From the NCBI GenBank assembly GCA_025618425.1, contig CM046850.1:11483019-11547018 (forward strand): a stretch of DNA of 64,000 nucleotides, written 5' to 3'. Origin of the DNA: Heliocidaris tuberculata. Taxonomy: Eukaryota > Echinodermata > Echinoidea > Camarodonta > Echinometridae. The notes under the pieces are model-generated. The model had not been told where the DNA came from, did not search any database, and saw nothing but the letters and a program-made list of their open reading frames with translations. The position numbers and the translations under genes are program-made. Positions 1 through 11,556 of the stretch are shown here, piece by piece; positions within the stretch are counted from its first letter, which is position 1; every line of letters begins with the position of its first letter.

Positions 1-741
1 AAAGGCATCATGGCGTATTTTTGCGATTAAAGGAGGCATGTCAATTTTTCTCATTTTGCGTGTATTCTCTATGGGACATGACTTTTTCTCAAATCTTGAT
101 TCTACATTCCCGTCTTCTTTGAGCAGTATCTCTGTTATTTCTGCTCCATTTTCTTCCAAATTTTAGTATGTTATAGCTGAGACTATTAGCTTTTACAAGT
201 GTGCCCTCCAATTTTTGATCAGATGTCGGGATCATGCCCCTTTTTAAAGTACAAATTGTAATTTGAGAATCCCGTTTTTAGTGTACGTGTTATCTCTATT
301 GGAAAACTTTTGGTCCATTGGTAAAGCACTTGCCTCCCATCCCGCCGACCCAGGTTCGAATCCCGGTGGGTCCATTTTTTTTTGAAATTTTTTTTTCTTC
401 TTTTTGCCTCATATTTTACCATTTGCTTCGACTACTGTAACATATAAAATCATAAACAATGTAATAAACTTTTTTATTTTGCGTGTTATGCCTAATTGAA
501 TGTAGTTTGTGTACAACCCTATGCAAAATCTGATTGCCTGTCGTGTATTAAACCTATGGGTTTAATATCCCATGTATAATGCAATATGAAATTGCCCAAA
601 TTTTCTTTGGCGCAAGTCTCCATCCATTTTCAACATAATCAGGAATATTATCTTGCACAAATATTATCACATCTTAGCAATAATTTACCAACGGGTAGAC
701 AGACCACCTAATTCGTCTTCAGTGACGAATTAAAGTTCTAG
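1..741 (+). mobile_element. Helentron-like element, type 1, 5' part cut by window edge
   Basis: Only the 3' part of a type 1 copy is present. It holds a tRNA-like segment (311-374), a T tract, an AT-rich tail, then GACAGACCACCT, the TAATTCGTC/GACGAATTA hairpin and terminal CTAG at 738-741. The next base is T, as at every other 3' end here. No protein coding is visible. Helentron assignment is an inference from the termini. Confidence 0.75.
311..374 (+). pseudogene. tRNA-Gly(CCC)-like segment 1
   Basis: A box A-like TGGTCCATTGG and a perfect box B (GGTTCGAATCC) are spaced as in a tRNA gene. The anticodon loop reads CTCCCAT, so the anticodon would be CCC. The 3' acceptor half (GGGTCCA) has no complementary 5' half, so a functional tRNA is unlikely. 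A T tract follows and could terminate Pol III. Confidence 0.7.
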
Positions 742-2018
742 TTATTTATTATTTTTCTCCCATTTTTTTGTGGTCACGATTGCTCAAAATCTGTTCAGTC
801 AATTTTCTTCAAATTTTGATCAGTCATCAGGTTCTATAAGATCAAGTTCCCGTATCTTTTTCAAGGTCATTAATTTATCGTGACGTCATCTAGGCGCCAT
901 TTTGTGAAAATGAACTTATGGTCATATCTTCATAACGGAAAGTCATTTTTTATTCATATTTGGCATGGTCAAGGTCCATGTCAATCTGGTCAAGGTCATT
1001 TCGTTAAACGCGCGCGTACGCGTACGTCCGCGCGTCAGTGCGTGCGCAAAAATGAAAAATGCTCCAAATCATCTCAAATTCATTTTCCACAGGTTTCAGG
1101 CCAGTTTAAGCATTTCAAAAATTTCTGCGCGTATGCGCCCGCGCGCGCGTTTTCCGCGTGCGCAACACATAGATAACGTAGAAACGCCGTTTTTTCGCAT
1201 GGTTTGGGTTCCTGGCACTTTTCTTAACAATGTCCAGCCATTTACAGTCATTCTCGACGTTCCATAATGCCACACGCGCGCGTCAAACTTTCAAATTCGT
1301 GCGCGCGTCAAGGGGCAATATAATGTAAAAAGTGCTAAAAACATGCCTATCTAGAATCCGCCATAGCTCGTCAGAAAGCGTGGAGACCCCCAATTTTTTT
1401 TTACATTTTCTGAAAGCCTATGAGTTGTAGATTGTAATTCATGAAAAAAAATTGGGGGTCAATCGAACGGAACGTCGTCACATTTGCATATGAACTCAAA
1501 AATTCGATTTTGAAAAAATGACGTCATAATTTTTGTATTCATTTGACAATATTTCAGTAATAGAATGTCAATTTTCTTCCAAATTTTGATATGTTGTAGC
1601 TGAGACAATTCTCTACAAGATCAGTCACCACGATTTTTCATTTTGACAAAGGCATCATGGCGTATTTTTGCGATTAAAGGAGGCATGTCAATTTTTCTCA
1701 TTTTGCGTGTATTCTCTATGGGAGATGACTTTTTCTCAAATCTTGATTCTACATTCCCGTCTTCTTTGAGCAGTATCTTTGTAATTTCTGCTCGATTTTC
1801 TTCCAAATTTTAATATGTTATAGCTGAGACTATAAGCTTTCACAAGTGTGCTCTCCAATTTTTGATCAGATGTCGGGATCATGCCCGTTTTTTAAGTACA
1901 AAATGTCATTTGAGAATCCCGTTTTTCGTCTACGTGTTATGTCTATTGGAAATATTTTGGTCCATTGGTAAAGCACTTGCCTCCCATTCCGGCGACCCAG
2001 GTTCGACTCCCGGTGGGT

Positions 2019-2053
<35 letters not shown>

Positions 2054-2859
2054 CTTTCATTCTACCATCTTCTTCGACTATTATAACATATACCATCACA
2101 AACATTGTAAAAAACTGCCTAATTTTGCGTGTTATGTCTATTGAAAGTAGTGTGCAGTAGTTTGTGTAGAATCTCATTCCCTGTCGTGTATTAAAGCTAA
2201 GGGGATCATCTTCCACATGTCCTGCAATATCAAATCGTCCAGTTCGTTATCCCGATTTCTCCAAATCGGCTCAGTCAATTTTCTTCATATTTTCGTCAGT
2301 CATCAGTCCTAATAAGGTCAAGTTCCCACATCTTTTTCAAGGTCATCAGGTTATTGTGACGTCATCCAGGCGCCATTTTGTGAAAATCAACTTATGGTCA
2401 TATGTTCATAACGAAATGTCATTTCTCTTTCATATTTGGCATGGTTAAGGTCACTGTCATTCCAGTCAAGGTCATTTCGTTAAACGCGCGCGTACGCGTA
2501 CGTCCGCGCGTCCGTGCGCGCGCAAAATTTAGAAATGATCCAAATCGTCCCAAATTCATTTTGCAAACGTTTCATGCCATTTCAAGCACTTTTCGAAAAA
2601 TCGCCCATAAAACTGAACCTGTAGGGGCGCTATGCCACTTAGGTTATCGTGGTTATTGTCATCATTATTGTCATTATGATCATCATTATCAATATATCAT
2701 TATCGTCATTGTCATCACTTATATGACCATATCTTATGATCATTGTCGTCAACATTATGATTATAATCTTGCAGAAATATTATCACACCTGACAAAGCAC
2801 TTTGCCACAGTGAAAGACAGACCACCTAATTCGTCTTCAGTGACGAATTAAATTTCTAG
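742..2859 (+). mobile_element. Helentron-like element, type 2, lacking the 5' hairpin
   Basis: This 2.1 kb copy runs from a T-rich leader to CTAG at 2856-2859. In order it contains a CRE near 880, an alternating CG/TA tract near 1010-1030, a second CRE near 1519, a tRNA-like segment with a ~30-base T tract, and a second regulatory block (CRE near 2357, CG-rich tract near 2485). A TCAT/TTAT-rich simple tract precedes the 3' hairpin. The 5' hairpin is absent, so the copy is truncated or its 5' stub lies upstream of the window. Confidence 0.75.
1958..2021 (+). pseudogene. tRNA-Gly(CCC)-like segment 2
   Basis: Box A-like TGGTCCATTGG and box B GGTTCGACTCC, with the acceptor 3' half GGGTCCA. This is the variant with CATTCCGGCGACCC in the anticodon-to-T region. 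About 30 Ts follow directly. Confidence 0.7.
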
Positions 2860-3315
2860 TAGGTTAATTTTACTTTTGTCAAAACGAGCTTTCCTTTTTC
2901 CACCCACTTTTTGTTACCATGAAATCTCAAAATCGGCTCAGTCCAATTTCTTCAAATTTTCGTCAGTCATCAGCCCCTATAAGATCAAGCTCGGGCATCT
3001 TTTTCAAGCTCATCAGGTCATCGTGACGTCATGCAGGCACCACTTTGTGAAAATCAACTCATGGTCATATCTTCCTAACGGAAAGTCATTTCTCGATCAT
3101 ATTTGGCATGATTAAAGCTAAAATCAATCCGGTCAATTTCACAAAATTAGACGCGCGCGGACGTACGCGTCCGCGCGTCAGTGCGCCCGCAACAGTGAAA
3201 AATGCCACCCCCGATAACTCCCAAACGAGGACGTCAATCTTTCTCAATCTTCCCATAGTCATCACATCTGCACCAAATATCATGCACACAAAAAATCACA
3301 TTCATACCTCAATTC

Positions 3316-3352
<37 letters not shown>

Positions 3353-3934
3353 TGTAGACGTCGTTTTCTTGTCCATCTTTTCCTTAATTTCTCGTCCATC
3401 CTGCCTTCAACAACAAAACCAATGGTGAAAACTTGAAGGAAATGCATGTCCATTTTACTTCCAACTCAAAGATTCGTTAAAAATCTCCCGTTTTTTCACC
3501 CATTGCCAGATGAAAAAACGGAAAATCTCATACTAATTAACCGAAAACCACCCAACACCACCTTTTTTTGCGGGACTGATTACTTAAAAACGGAATCTTG
3601 AATCTTTATGAAAGTTGGCACAGACATGAGTGTTGGTAGGACAATTATGCTGTGAAAATAACAAGGTCATGATGTAATTATAACTTTATCCAGGTGCCAT
3701 TTTCTGAAAATCAACTTATTGTCATGATCACGTATGTTCATAACGAAATGTCATTTCTCTTTCATATTTCGGATGGTCAATTTCACTGTCATCACATATA
3801 TATGACCATCTTATCATTGTCGTCGACCCTACCATGATCACTATCTTGCCCAATCATCATCATATCTTACATAAGAATTTACCAGTTCAAGACAGACCAC
3901 CTAATTCGTCTTCAGTGACGAATTAAATTTCTAG
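2860..3934 (+). mobile_element. Helentron-like element, type B mosaic
   Basis: It starts with the type B leader (TAGGTTAATTTTAC) directly after the previous CTAG and ends with the shared 3' hairpin and CTAG at 3931-3934. It carries a CRE near 3025, a CG-rich alternating tract near 3150 and a pure T run of about 28 bases near 3320-3348. The segment 3350-3700 is unlike the other types. There is no tRNA-like segment and no coding. Confidence 0.65.
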
Positions 3935-5152
3935 TTTTTATTTATTATTTTTCTCCCCTTTTTTTGTGGTCACGATTGCTCAAAATCTGTTCAGTCAATT
4001 TTCTTCAAATTTTGATCAGTCATCAGGTTCTATAAGATCAAGTTCCCGATACTTTTTCAAGGTCACCAGGTCATCGTGACGTCATCTAGGCGCCATTTTG
4101 TGAAAATGAACTCATGGTCATATCTTCATAACGGAAAGTCATTTTTTATTCATATTTGGCATGGTCAAGGTCCATGGCAATCTGGTCAAGGTCATTTCGT
4201 TAAACGCACGCGTACGGGTACGTCCGCGCGTCAGTGCGCGCGCAAAAATGAAAAATGCTCCAAATCATCTCAAATTCATTTTACACAGGTTTCCGGCCAT
4301 TTTAAGCATTTCAAAAATTTCTGCCCGTATGCGCCCGCGCGCGCGTTTTACGCGTGCGCAACACATAGATAACGTAGAAACGCCGTTTTTTCGCATGGTT
4401 TGGGTTCCTGGCACTATTCTTAACAATTTCAAACCATTTACAGTCATTCTCGACCTTCCATAATGCCACACGCGCGCGTCAAACTTTCAAATTCGTGCGC
4501 GCGTCAATGGGCAATATAATGTAAAAAGTGGTAAAAACATGTCTACATAAAATCCGCCATAGCTCGTCAGAATGTGTGGCTACCCCCCATTTTTTTTACA
4601 TTTTTTGAAAGCCTATGAGTTGTAGATTGTAATTCATGAAAAAAAATCGGGGGTCAATCGAACGGAACGTCGTCACATTTGCATATGAACTCAAAAATTC
4701 GATTTTGAAAAAATGACGTCATAAATTTTGTATTCATTTTACAATATTTCACTCATAGTTGGTCAATTTTCATCCAATTTTCGATATGTTGTAGCTGAGA
4801 CAATTCTCTACAAGATCAGTTATCACGATTTTTCATTTTGACAAAGGCATCATGGCGTATTTTTACGATTAAAGGAGGCATGTCAATTTTTTACATTTTG
4901 CGTGTATTCTCTATGGGACATGACTTTTTCTCAAATCTTGATTTTACATTCCCGTCTTCTTTGAGCTGTATCTTTGTTATTTCTGCTCGATTTTCTTCCA
5001 AATTTTAGTATGTTATAGCTGAGACTATAAGCTTTTACAAGTGTGCCCTCCAATTTTTGATCAGATGTCGGGATCATGCCCGTTTTTTAAATACAAAATG
5101 TCATTTGAGAATCCCGTTTTTCGTCTACGTGTTATCTCTATTGGAAAACTTT

Positions 5153-5216
5153 TGGTCCATTGGTAAAGCACTTGCCTCCCATCCCGCCGACCCAGGTTCG
5201 AATCCCGGTGGGTCCA
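5153..5216 (+). pseudogene. tRNA-Gly(CCC)-like segment 3
   Basis: Box A-like TGGTCCATTGG and box B GGTTCGAATCC in the interrupted host element. The nested element begins 18 bases downstream, inside the T-rich tract. Confidence 0.7.
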
Positions 5217-5417
5217 TTTTTTTTTGAATTTTTAGGTGGTCTGTCGGTATCGACAGATCACCTCTTAATTTCGTCAGAATTTTCTTTATTATTATTATTA
5301 TTATTCTTTATTTACGCCACTTTTTTGTGACAGTGATTTCTCAAATTCGGCTCACTCACTTTTCATCAAATTTCAGTCAGTTATCAGGCCTATCATGGTC
5401 AAGTGCCACGAAATATT

Positions 5418-5446
5418 TCAAGGTCATCAGGTCATCGTGACGTCAT
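5418..5446 (+). promoter_or_regulatory. Nuclear-receptor DR2 plus CRE cassette
   Basis: TCAAGGTCA, an extended monomeric nuclear-receptor half-site, overlaps AGGTCA-TC-AGGTCA, a perfect direct repeat spaced by 2. Three bases further, TGACGTCA matches the CREB/ATF consensus, and GGCGCCATTTTG follows. The motifs are seen directly; binding and activity are inference. Confidence 0.55.
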
Positions 5447-6514
5447 CCAGGCGCCATTTTGTAAAATCACATTATCGATCATATCTTCATAACGAGTCAT
5501 CAAAACTTATCCATATTTAATACACATAAACTTCAGGTCAAGGGTCAATGTAACATGTCAGCAAAATCCGCGCGGGCATTAATACGTGCACGTACGCGCG
5601 CGTCAAAATTTAAAAATGCTCAAAATCATCTCAAATTCATTTTGCACACGTTTCAGGCCATTTTAAGCATTTCAAAATTTTCCGTGCGTGCACGCCCGCA
5701 CGCGCGTTATGCGCGCGCACAGCGCGTACGGAATGTAAAAACGCCGTTTTTTTCGCATGGTTTGGATTCCTGACACTATTCTTGACAATTTCCAACTATT
5801 TCCAGTCATTTTCGACCTTCCATAATGCCACACGCGCGCGTCAAAGTTTAAAATTCGTGCGCGCGTCAATGGGCAATATAATGTAAAAAGTGGTAAAAAC
5901 ATGTCTATATAAAATCCGCCCTAGCTCGTCAGAATGTGTGGCTACCCCCCATTTTTTTTACATTTTCTGAAAGCCTATGAGTTGTAGATTGTAATTCATG
6001 AAAAAAATTGGGGGGTCAATCGATCGGAACGTCGTCACATTTGCATATGAACTCAAAAATTCGATTTTGAAAAAATGACGTCATAAATTTTATATTCATT
6101 TGACAATATTTCACTCATAGTTAGTCAATTTTCATCCAATTTTCGATATGTTGTAGCTGAGACAATTCTCTACAAGATCAGTCACCACCATTTTTCATTT
6201 TGACAAAGGGATTACGGTGTATTTTTGCGATTAAAGGAGGCATGTCAATTTTTCACATTTTGCGTGTATTCTCTATGGGAGATGACTTTTTCTCAAATCT
6301 TGATTTTACATTCCCGTCTTCTTTGAGCTGTATCTTTGTTATTTCTGCTCGATTTTCTTCCAAATTTTGGTATGTTATAGCTGAGACTATGAGCTTTCAC
6401 AAATGTGCCCTCCAATTTTTGATCAGATGTCGGCATCATGCCCGTTTTTTAAGTACAAAATGTCATTTGAGAATCCCGTTTTTTGTCTACGTGTTATCTC
6501 TATTGGAAAACTTT

Positions 6515-6578
6515 TGGTCCATTGGTAAAGCACTTGCCTCCCATCCCGCCGACCCAGGTTCGAATCCCGGTGGGTCCA
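6515..6578 (+). pseudogene. tRNA-Gly(CCC)-like segment 4
   Basis: Box A-like TGGTCCATTGG and box B GGTTCGAATCC in the complete element, followed by T9 as a possible Pol III terminator. The 5' acceptor strand does not pair with GGGTCCA. Confidence 0.7.
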
Positions 6579-7529
6579 TTTTTTTTTGAATTTTTTTTTT
6601 TCTTCTTTTTGCCTCATATTTTACCATTTGCTTCGACTACTGTAACATATAAAATCATAAACAATGTAATAAACTTTTTTATTTTGCGTGTTATGCCTAA
6701 TTGAATGTAGTTTGTGTACAACCCTATGCAAAATCTGATTGCCTGTCGTGTATTAAACCTATGGGTTTAATATCCCATGTATAATGCAATATGAAATTGC
6801 CCGATTTTCTTTGACGCAAGTCTCCATCCATTTTCAACATAATCAGGAATATTATCTTGCACAAATATTATCACATCTTAGCAATAATTTACCAACGGGT
6901 AGACAGACCACCTAATTCGTCTTCAGTGACGAATTAAAGTTCTAGTTTTCTTTTCTTTTTACCTCATATTTTACCATTTGCTTCGACTACTGGAACATAT
7001 AAAATCACAAACAATGTAATAAACTTTTTTATTTTGCGTGTTATGCCTAATTGAATGTAGTTTGTGTACAACCCTATGCAAAATCTGATTGCCTGTCGTG
7101 TTTTAAACCAATGGGTTAATATCCCATGTATAATGCAATATGAAATTGCCCGATTTTCTTTGACGCAAGTCTCCATCCATTTTCAACATAATCAGGAATA
7201 TTATCTTGCACAAATATTATCACATCTTAGCAATTTTACCATCGGGTAGACAGACCACCTAATTCGTCTTCAGTGACGAATTAAAGTTCTAGTTAGGTGG
7301 TCTGTCGGTATCGACAGATCACCTTTTAATTTCGTCAGAATTTTCTTTATTAGGTGGTCTGTCGTAGACAGATCACCTCTTAATTTCGTCAGAATTTTCT
7401 TTATTTTTATTATTATTCTTTATTTACGCCACTTTTTTGTGACAGTGATTTCTCAAATTCGGCTCACTCACTTTTCATCAAATTTCAGGCAGTTATCAGG
7501 CCTATCATGGTCAAGTGCCACGAAATATT

Positions 7530-7558
7530 TCAAGGTCATCAGGTCATCGTGACGTCAT
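7530..7558 (+). promoter_or_regulatory. Nuclear-receptor DR2 plus CRE cassette
   Basis: Same arrangement as at 5418-5446: TCAAGGTCA, AGGTCA-TC-AGGTCA, then TGACGTCA. The half-site spacing is unchanged between independent copies. Confidence 0.55.
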
Positions 7559-8625
7559 CCAGGCGCCATTTTGTAAAATCACACTATCGATCATATCGTC
7601 ATAACGAGTCATCAAAAATGAACCATATTTAACACACATAAACTTCTGGTCAAGGGTCAATGTAACATGTTAGCAAAATTTGCGCGCGCATTATGACGTG
7701 CACGTACGCGCGCGTCAAAATTTAAAAATGCTCAAAATCTTCTCAAATTCATTTTACACACGTTTGAGGCCATTTTAAGCATTTCAAAATTTTCCGTGCG
7801 TGCACGCCCGCGCGCGCGTTATGCGCGCGCACAGCGCGTACGGAATGTAAAAACGCCGTTTTTTCGTATGGTTTGCATTCCTGACACTATTCTTGACAAT
7901 TTCCAACTATTTCGAGTCATTCTCGACCGTCCATAATGTCACACGCGCGCGTCATACTTTCAAATTCGTGCGCGCGTCAATGGGCAATATAATGTAAAAA
8001 GTGCTAAAAACATGCCTATCTAGAATCCGCCATAGCTCGTCAGAATGTGTGGCTACCCCCCAATTTTTTTACATTTTCTGAAAGCCTATGAGTTGGAGAT
8101 ATGAATTCATGAAAAAAAATTGGGGGTCGATCGATCGGAATGTCGTCATATTTGCATATGAACTCAAAAATTCGATTTTGAAAAAATGACGTCATAATTT
8201 TTGTATTCATTTGACAATATTTCAGTAATAGGTTGTCGATTTTCTTCCAACTTTTGATATGTTGTAGCTGAGACAATTCTCTACAAGATCAGTCACCACG
8301 ATTTTTCATTTTGACAAAGGCATCATGGCGTATTTTTACGATTAAAGGAGGCAAGTCAATTTTTCACATTTTGCGTGTATTCTCTATGGGAGATGACTTT
8401 TTCTGAAATCTTGATTCTACATTCCCGTCTTCTGTGAGCAGTATCTCTGTTATTTCTGCTCGATTTTCTTCCAAATTTTAATATGTTATAGCTGAGACTA
8501 TAAGCTTTCACAAATGTACCCTCCAATTTTTGATCAGATGTCGGGATCATGCCCCTTTTTAAAGTACAAAATGTCATTTGAGAATCCCGTTTTTCGTCTA
8601 CGTGTTATCTCTATTGGAAAACTTT

Positions 8626-8689
8626 TGGTCCATTGGTAAAGCACTTGCCTCCCATCCCGCCGACCCAGGTTCGAATCCCGGTGGGTCCA
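8626..8689 (+). pseudogene. tRNA-Gly(CCC)-like segment 5
   Basis: Box A-like TGGTCCATTGG, CCC anticodon loop, box B GGTTCGAATCC and 3' GGGTCCA, followed by T10. Confidence 0.7.
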
Positions 8690-10267
8690 TTTTTTTTTTG
8701 AATTTTTTTTCTTTTCTTTTTGCCTCATATTTTACCATTTGCTTCTACTACTGGAACATATAAAATCACAAACAATGTAATAAACTTTTTTATTTTGCGT
8801 GTTATGCCTAATTGAATGTAGTTTGTGTACAACCCTATGCAAAATCTGATTGCCTGTCGTGTTTTAAACCAATGGGTTAATATCCCATGTATAATGCAAT
8901 ATGAAATTGCCCGATTTTCTTTGACGCAAGTCTCCATCCATTTTCAACATAATCAGGAATATTATCTTGCACAAATATTATCATATCTTAGCAATTTTAC
9001 CATCGGGTAGACAGACCACCTAATTCGTCTTCAGTGACGAATTAAAGTTCTAGTTTATTATTCTTTATTTACGCCACTTTTTTGTGACAGTGATTTCTCA
9101 AATTCGGCTCAATCAATTTTCATCAAATTTCCGTGAATGATCAGGCCTATCAAGGTCAAGTGCCAGAAATTTTTTCAAGGTCATCAGGTCATCGTGACGT
9201 CATCCAGGCGCCATTTTGTGAAATCACATTATCTATCATATCTTCATAACGAGTCATCAAAAATGAATCATATTTAATACACATAAACTTCAGATCAAGG
9301 GTCAATGCAACATGTCAGCAAAATCCGCGCGGGCATTAAGACGTGCACGTACGCGCGCGTCAAAATTTAAAAATGCATAAAATCATCTCAAATTCATTTT
9401 GCACACGTTTCAGGCCATTTTAAGCATTTCAAAATTTTCCGTGCGTACACGCCCGCGCGCGCGTTGTGCGCGCGCACAGCGCGTACAGAAGGTAAAAACG
9501 CCGTTTTTTCGCATGGTTTGGATTTCTGACACTATCCTTGACAATTTCCAACTATTTCCAGTCATTCTCGACCTTCCATAATGCCACACGCGCGCGTCGA
9601 AGTTTAAAATTCGTGCGCGCGTCAATGGGCAATATAATGTAAAATGTGGTAAATACATGCCTATATGGAATCCGCCATAGCTCGTCAGAATGTGTGGCTA
9701 CCCCCCAATTTTTTTACATTTTCTGAAAGCCTATGAGTTGGAGATATGAATTCATGAAAAAAATTGGGGGTCGATCGATCGGAATGTCGTCATATTTGCA
9801 TATGAACTCAAAAATTCGATTTTGAAAAAATGACGTCATAATTTTTGTATTCATTTGACAATATTTCAGTAATTGAATGTCGATTTTCTTCCAAATTTTG
9901 ATATGTTGTAGCTGAGACAATTCTCTACAAGATCAGTCACCACCATTTTTCATTTTGACAAAGGTATCATGGCGCATTTTTACGATTAAAGGAGGCATGT
10001 CAATTTTTCACATTTTGCGTGTATTCTCTATGGGAGATGACTTTTTCTCAAATCTTGATTCTACATTCCCGTCTTCTTTGAGCAGTATCTCTGTTATTTC
10101 TGCTCGATTTTCTTCCAAATTTTAGTATGTTATAGCTGAGACTATAAGCTTTTACAAATGTGCCCTCCAATTTTTGATCAGATGTCGGGATCATGCCCCC
10201 TTTTTTAGTACAAAATGTCATTTGAGAATCCCGTTTTTCGTCTACGTGTTATCTCTATTGGAAAACT

Positions 10268-10325
10268 TTTGGTAAAGTACTTGCCTCCCATCCCGCCGAC
10301 CCAGGTTCAAATCCCGGTGGGTCCA
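10268..10325 (+). pseudogene. tRNA-like segment 6, box A deleted
   Basis: The D-arm is shortened: TTTTGGTAAAGTAC replaces the usual TTTTGGTCCATTGGTAAAG. Box B is altered to GGTTCAAATCC. It is clearly a decayed member of the same set. Confidence 0.65.
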
Positions 10326-10684
10326 TTTTTTTTGGAATTTTTTTTTCCTCTTTTTGCCTTTTATTTTACCATTTGCTTCGACTACTGTAACATATAAAAT
10401 CACAAAAAATGTAATAAACTTTTTTATTTTGCCTGTTATGTCTAATTGAATATAGTTTGTGTACAACCCTATGCAAAATCTGATTGCCTGTCGTGTATTA
10501 ACCTATGGGTTAATATCCCATGTATAATGCAATATGAAATTGTCTGATTTTCTTTGACGCAAGTCTCCATCCATTGTCAACATTATCAGGAATATCATCA
10601 TGCACAAATATTATCACATCTTGCAATTTACCAACGGGTAGACAGACCACCTAATTCGTCTTCAGTGACGAATTAAATTTCTAG

Positions 10685-11556
10685 TAGGTTAATTTTACTT
10701 TTGTCAAAACGAGCTTTCCTTTTGCCGCCCACTTTTTGTGACCATGATATCTCAAAATCGGCTTAGTCCAATTTCTTCAAATTTTCGTCAGTCATCAGCC
10801 CCTATGAGATCAAGTTCCCGGAAACTTTTCAAGCTCATCAGGTCATCGTGAGGTCATGCAGGCGCCACTTTGTGAAAATCAACTCATGGTTATATCTTCA
10901 TCAGGGAAAGTCATTTCTCATTCATATTAGGCATGAGGGAAGCTAATATCAATCAGGTCAAATTCAGAGACTTAGACGCGCACGTGCGCCCACGTTTGCG
11001 CGTCAGTGCCCCCGCAAATATCAAAAATGCCACCCCCGATAACTCCCAAACGAGGAGGTAAGTCTTTCTCAAACTTCCCATAGTCATCACATCTGCACCA
11101 AATATCATGCACACAAAAATTCACATTCATACCTCAATTCGTTTTTTTTTTATAATTCATTTTTTCCTTTTTTTACCCCCCCCCCCCCCTTTTTTACGGG
11201 GGCAATAACTCAAAAACGAAACCATGAATCTTTTTAAAATTCAGCACAGTAATGAGGACTGATAAGAAGAATTGACGGTGAAAATCTGAGGTTCATGACG
11301 ACATTATGACGTCATCCAGGCTTCATTTAGTGATTTTGGGGTGAAAAATACCCTTGTCGGACCTTGAACGGGGCCTCTAACTTCAGTTTGCGGGGTGCTA
11401 GAGACTTGGGACTTGATTCAGATGAAAGAGCAGAAAATTCTACACAAAAAAGGCTCGTATAGCTCAAACGTTTTAACGGTCGTTTTCAGGCCGAAAATGG
11501 CTTTCAAAGTTTAAATTGCCCATTTTGCCATAGACACACACGTTATAGGTATTATT
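10685..11556 (+). mobile_element. Helentron-like type B module
   Basis: It begins with TAGGTTAATTTTAC right after a CTAG terminus and ends with GGTATTATT, where a complete element is inserted at 11557. It contains a CG-rich tract near 10977-11013, a C14 run at 11176-11189, and a segment near 11340-11550 that recurs only in other type B modules. There is no tRNA-like segment and no coding. Confidence 0.6.

Larger units (their letters stand above)
5234..6945 (+). mobile_element. Complete Helentron-like element, type 1 (nested)
   Basis: This 1712-bp copy has both ends. The 5' end is AGGTGGTCTGTCG-loop-CGACAGATCACCT, a 13-bp hairpin with one G-T pair. The 3' end is GACAGACCACCT, then the 9-bp TAATTCGTC hairpin, then CTAG. 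Its exact limits are proven by the host element resuming at 6946. The interior holds a NR/CRE block (5418-5446), CG/TA alternating tracts, a second CRE at 6076-6083 and a tRNA-like segment. No Rep/helicase coding is present, so it would need an enzyme supplied in trans. Confidence 0.85.
3935..7292 (+). mobile_element. Helentron-like element interrupted by a nested copy
   Basis: The host element occupies 3935-5233 and resumes at 6946-7292. The break falls in the T-rich tract just after its tRNA-like segment. The sequence left of the break (GAATTTTT) and right of it (TTTTCTTTT, then the ACCTCATATTTTACC tail) rejoin to the arrangement seen in uninterrupted copies, without a target-site duplication. 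The 3' end is CTAG at 7289-7292. Confidence 0.8.
7352..9053 (+). mobile_element. Complete Helentron-like element, type 1 (nested)
   Basis: This 1702-bp copy is inserted after TTTATT in the leader of the element starting at 7295. The 5' hairpin is AGGTGGTCTGTC-GTA-GACAGATCACCT and the 3' end is the standard hairpin plus CTAG. It contains a NR/CRE cassette at 7530-7558, alternating CG/TA tracts, a second CRE near 8186 and a tRNA-like segment. Confidence 0.85.
7295..10684 (+). mobile_element. Helentron-like element interrupted 57 bases from its 5' end
   Basis: The 5' stub with a complete terminal hairpin lies at 7295-7351, and the body resumes at 9054 and runs to CTAG at 10681-10684. The break is in the T/TTA-rich leader just after the 5' hairpin. 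The stub plus remainder gives about 1.69 kb, matching other type 1 copies. The tRNA-like segment near 10268 has lost most of box A. Confidence 0.8.

Noticed and set aside
311..374. Functional tRNA-Gly gene
   Set aside because: The 3' half and box B are perfect, but the 5' acceptor strand does not pair with GGGTCCA and the anticodon stem has mismatches in all copies read.
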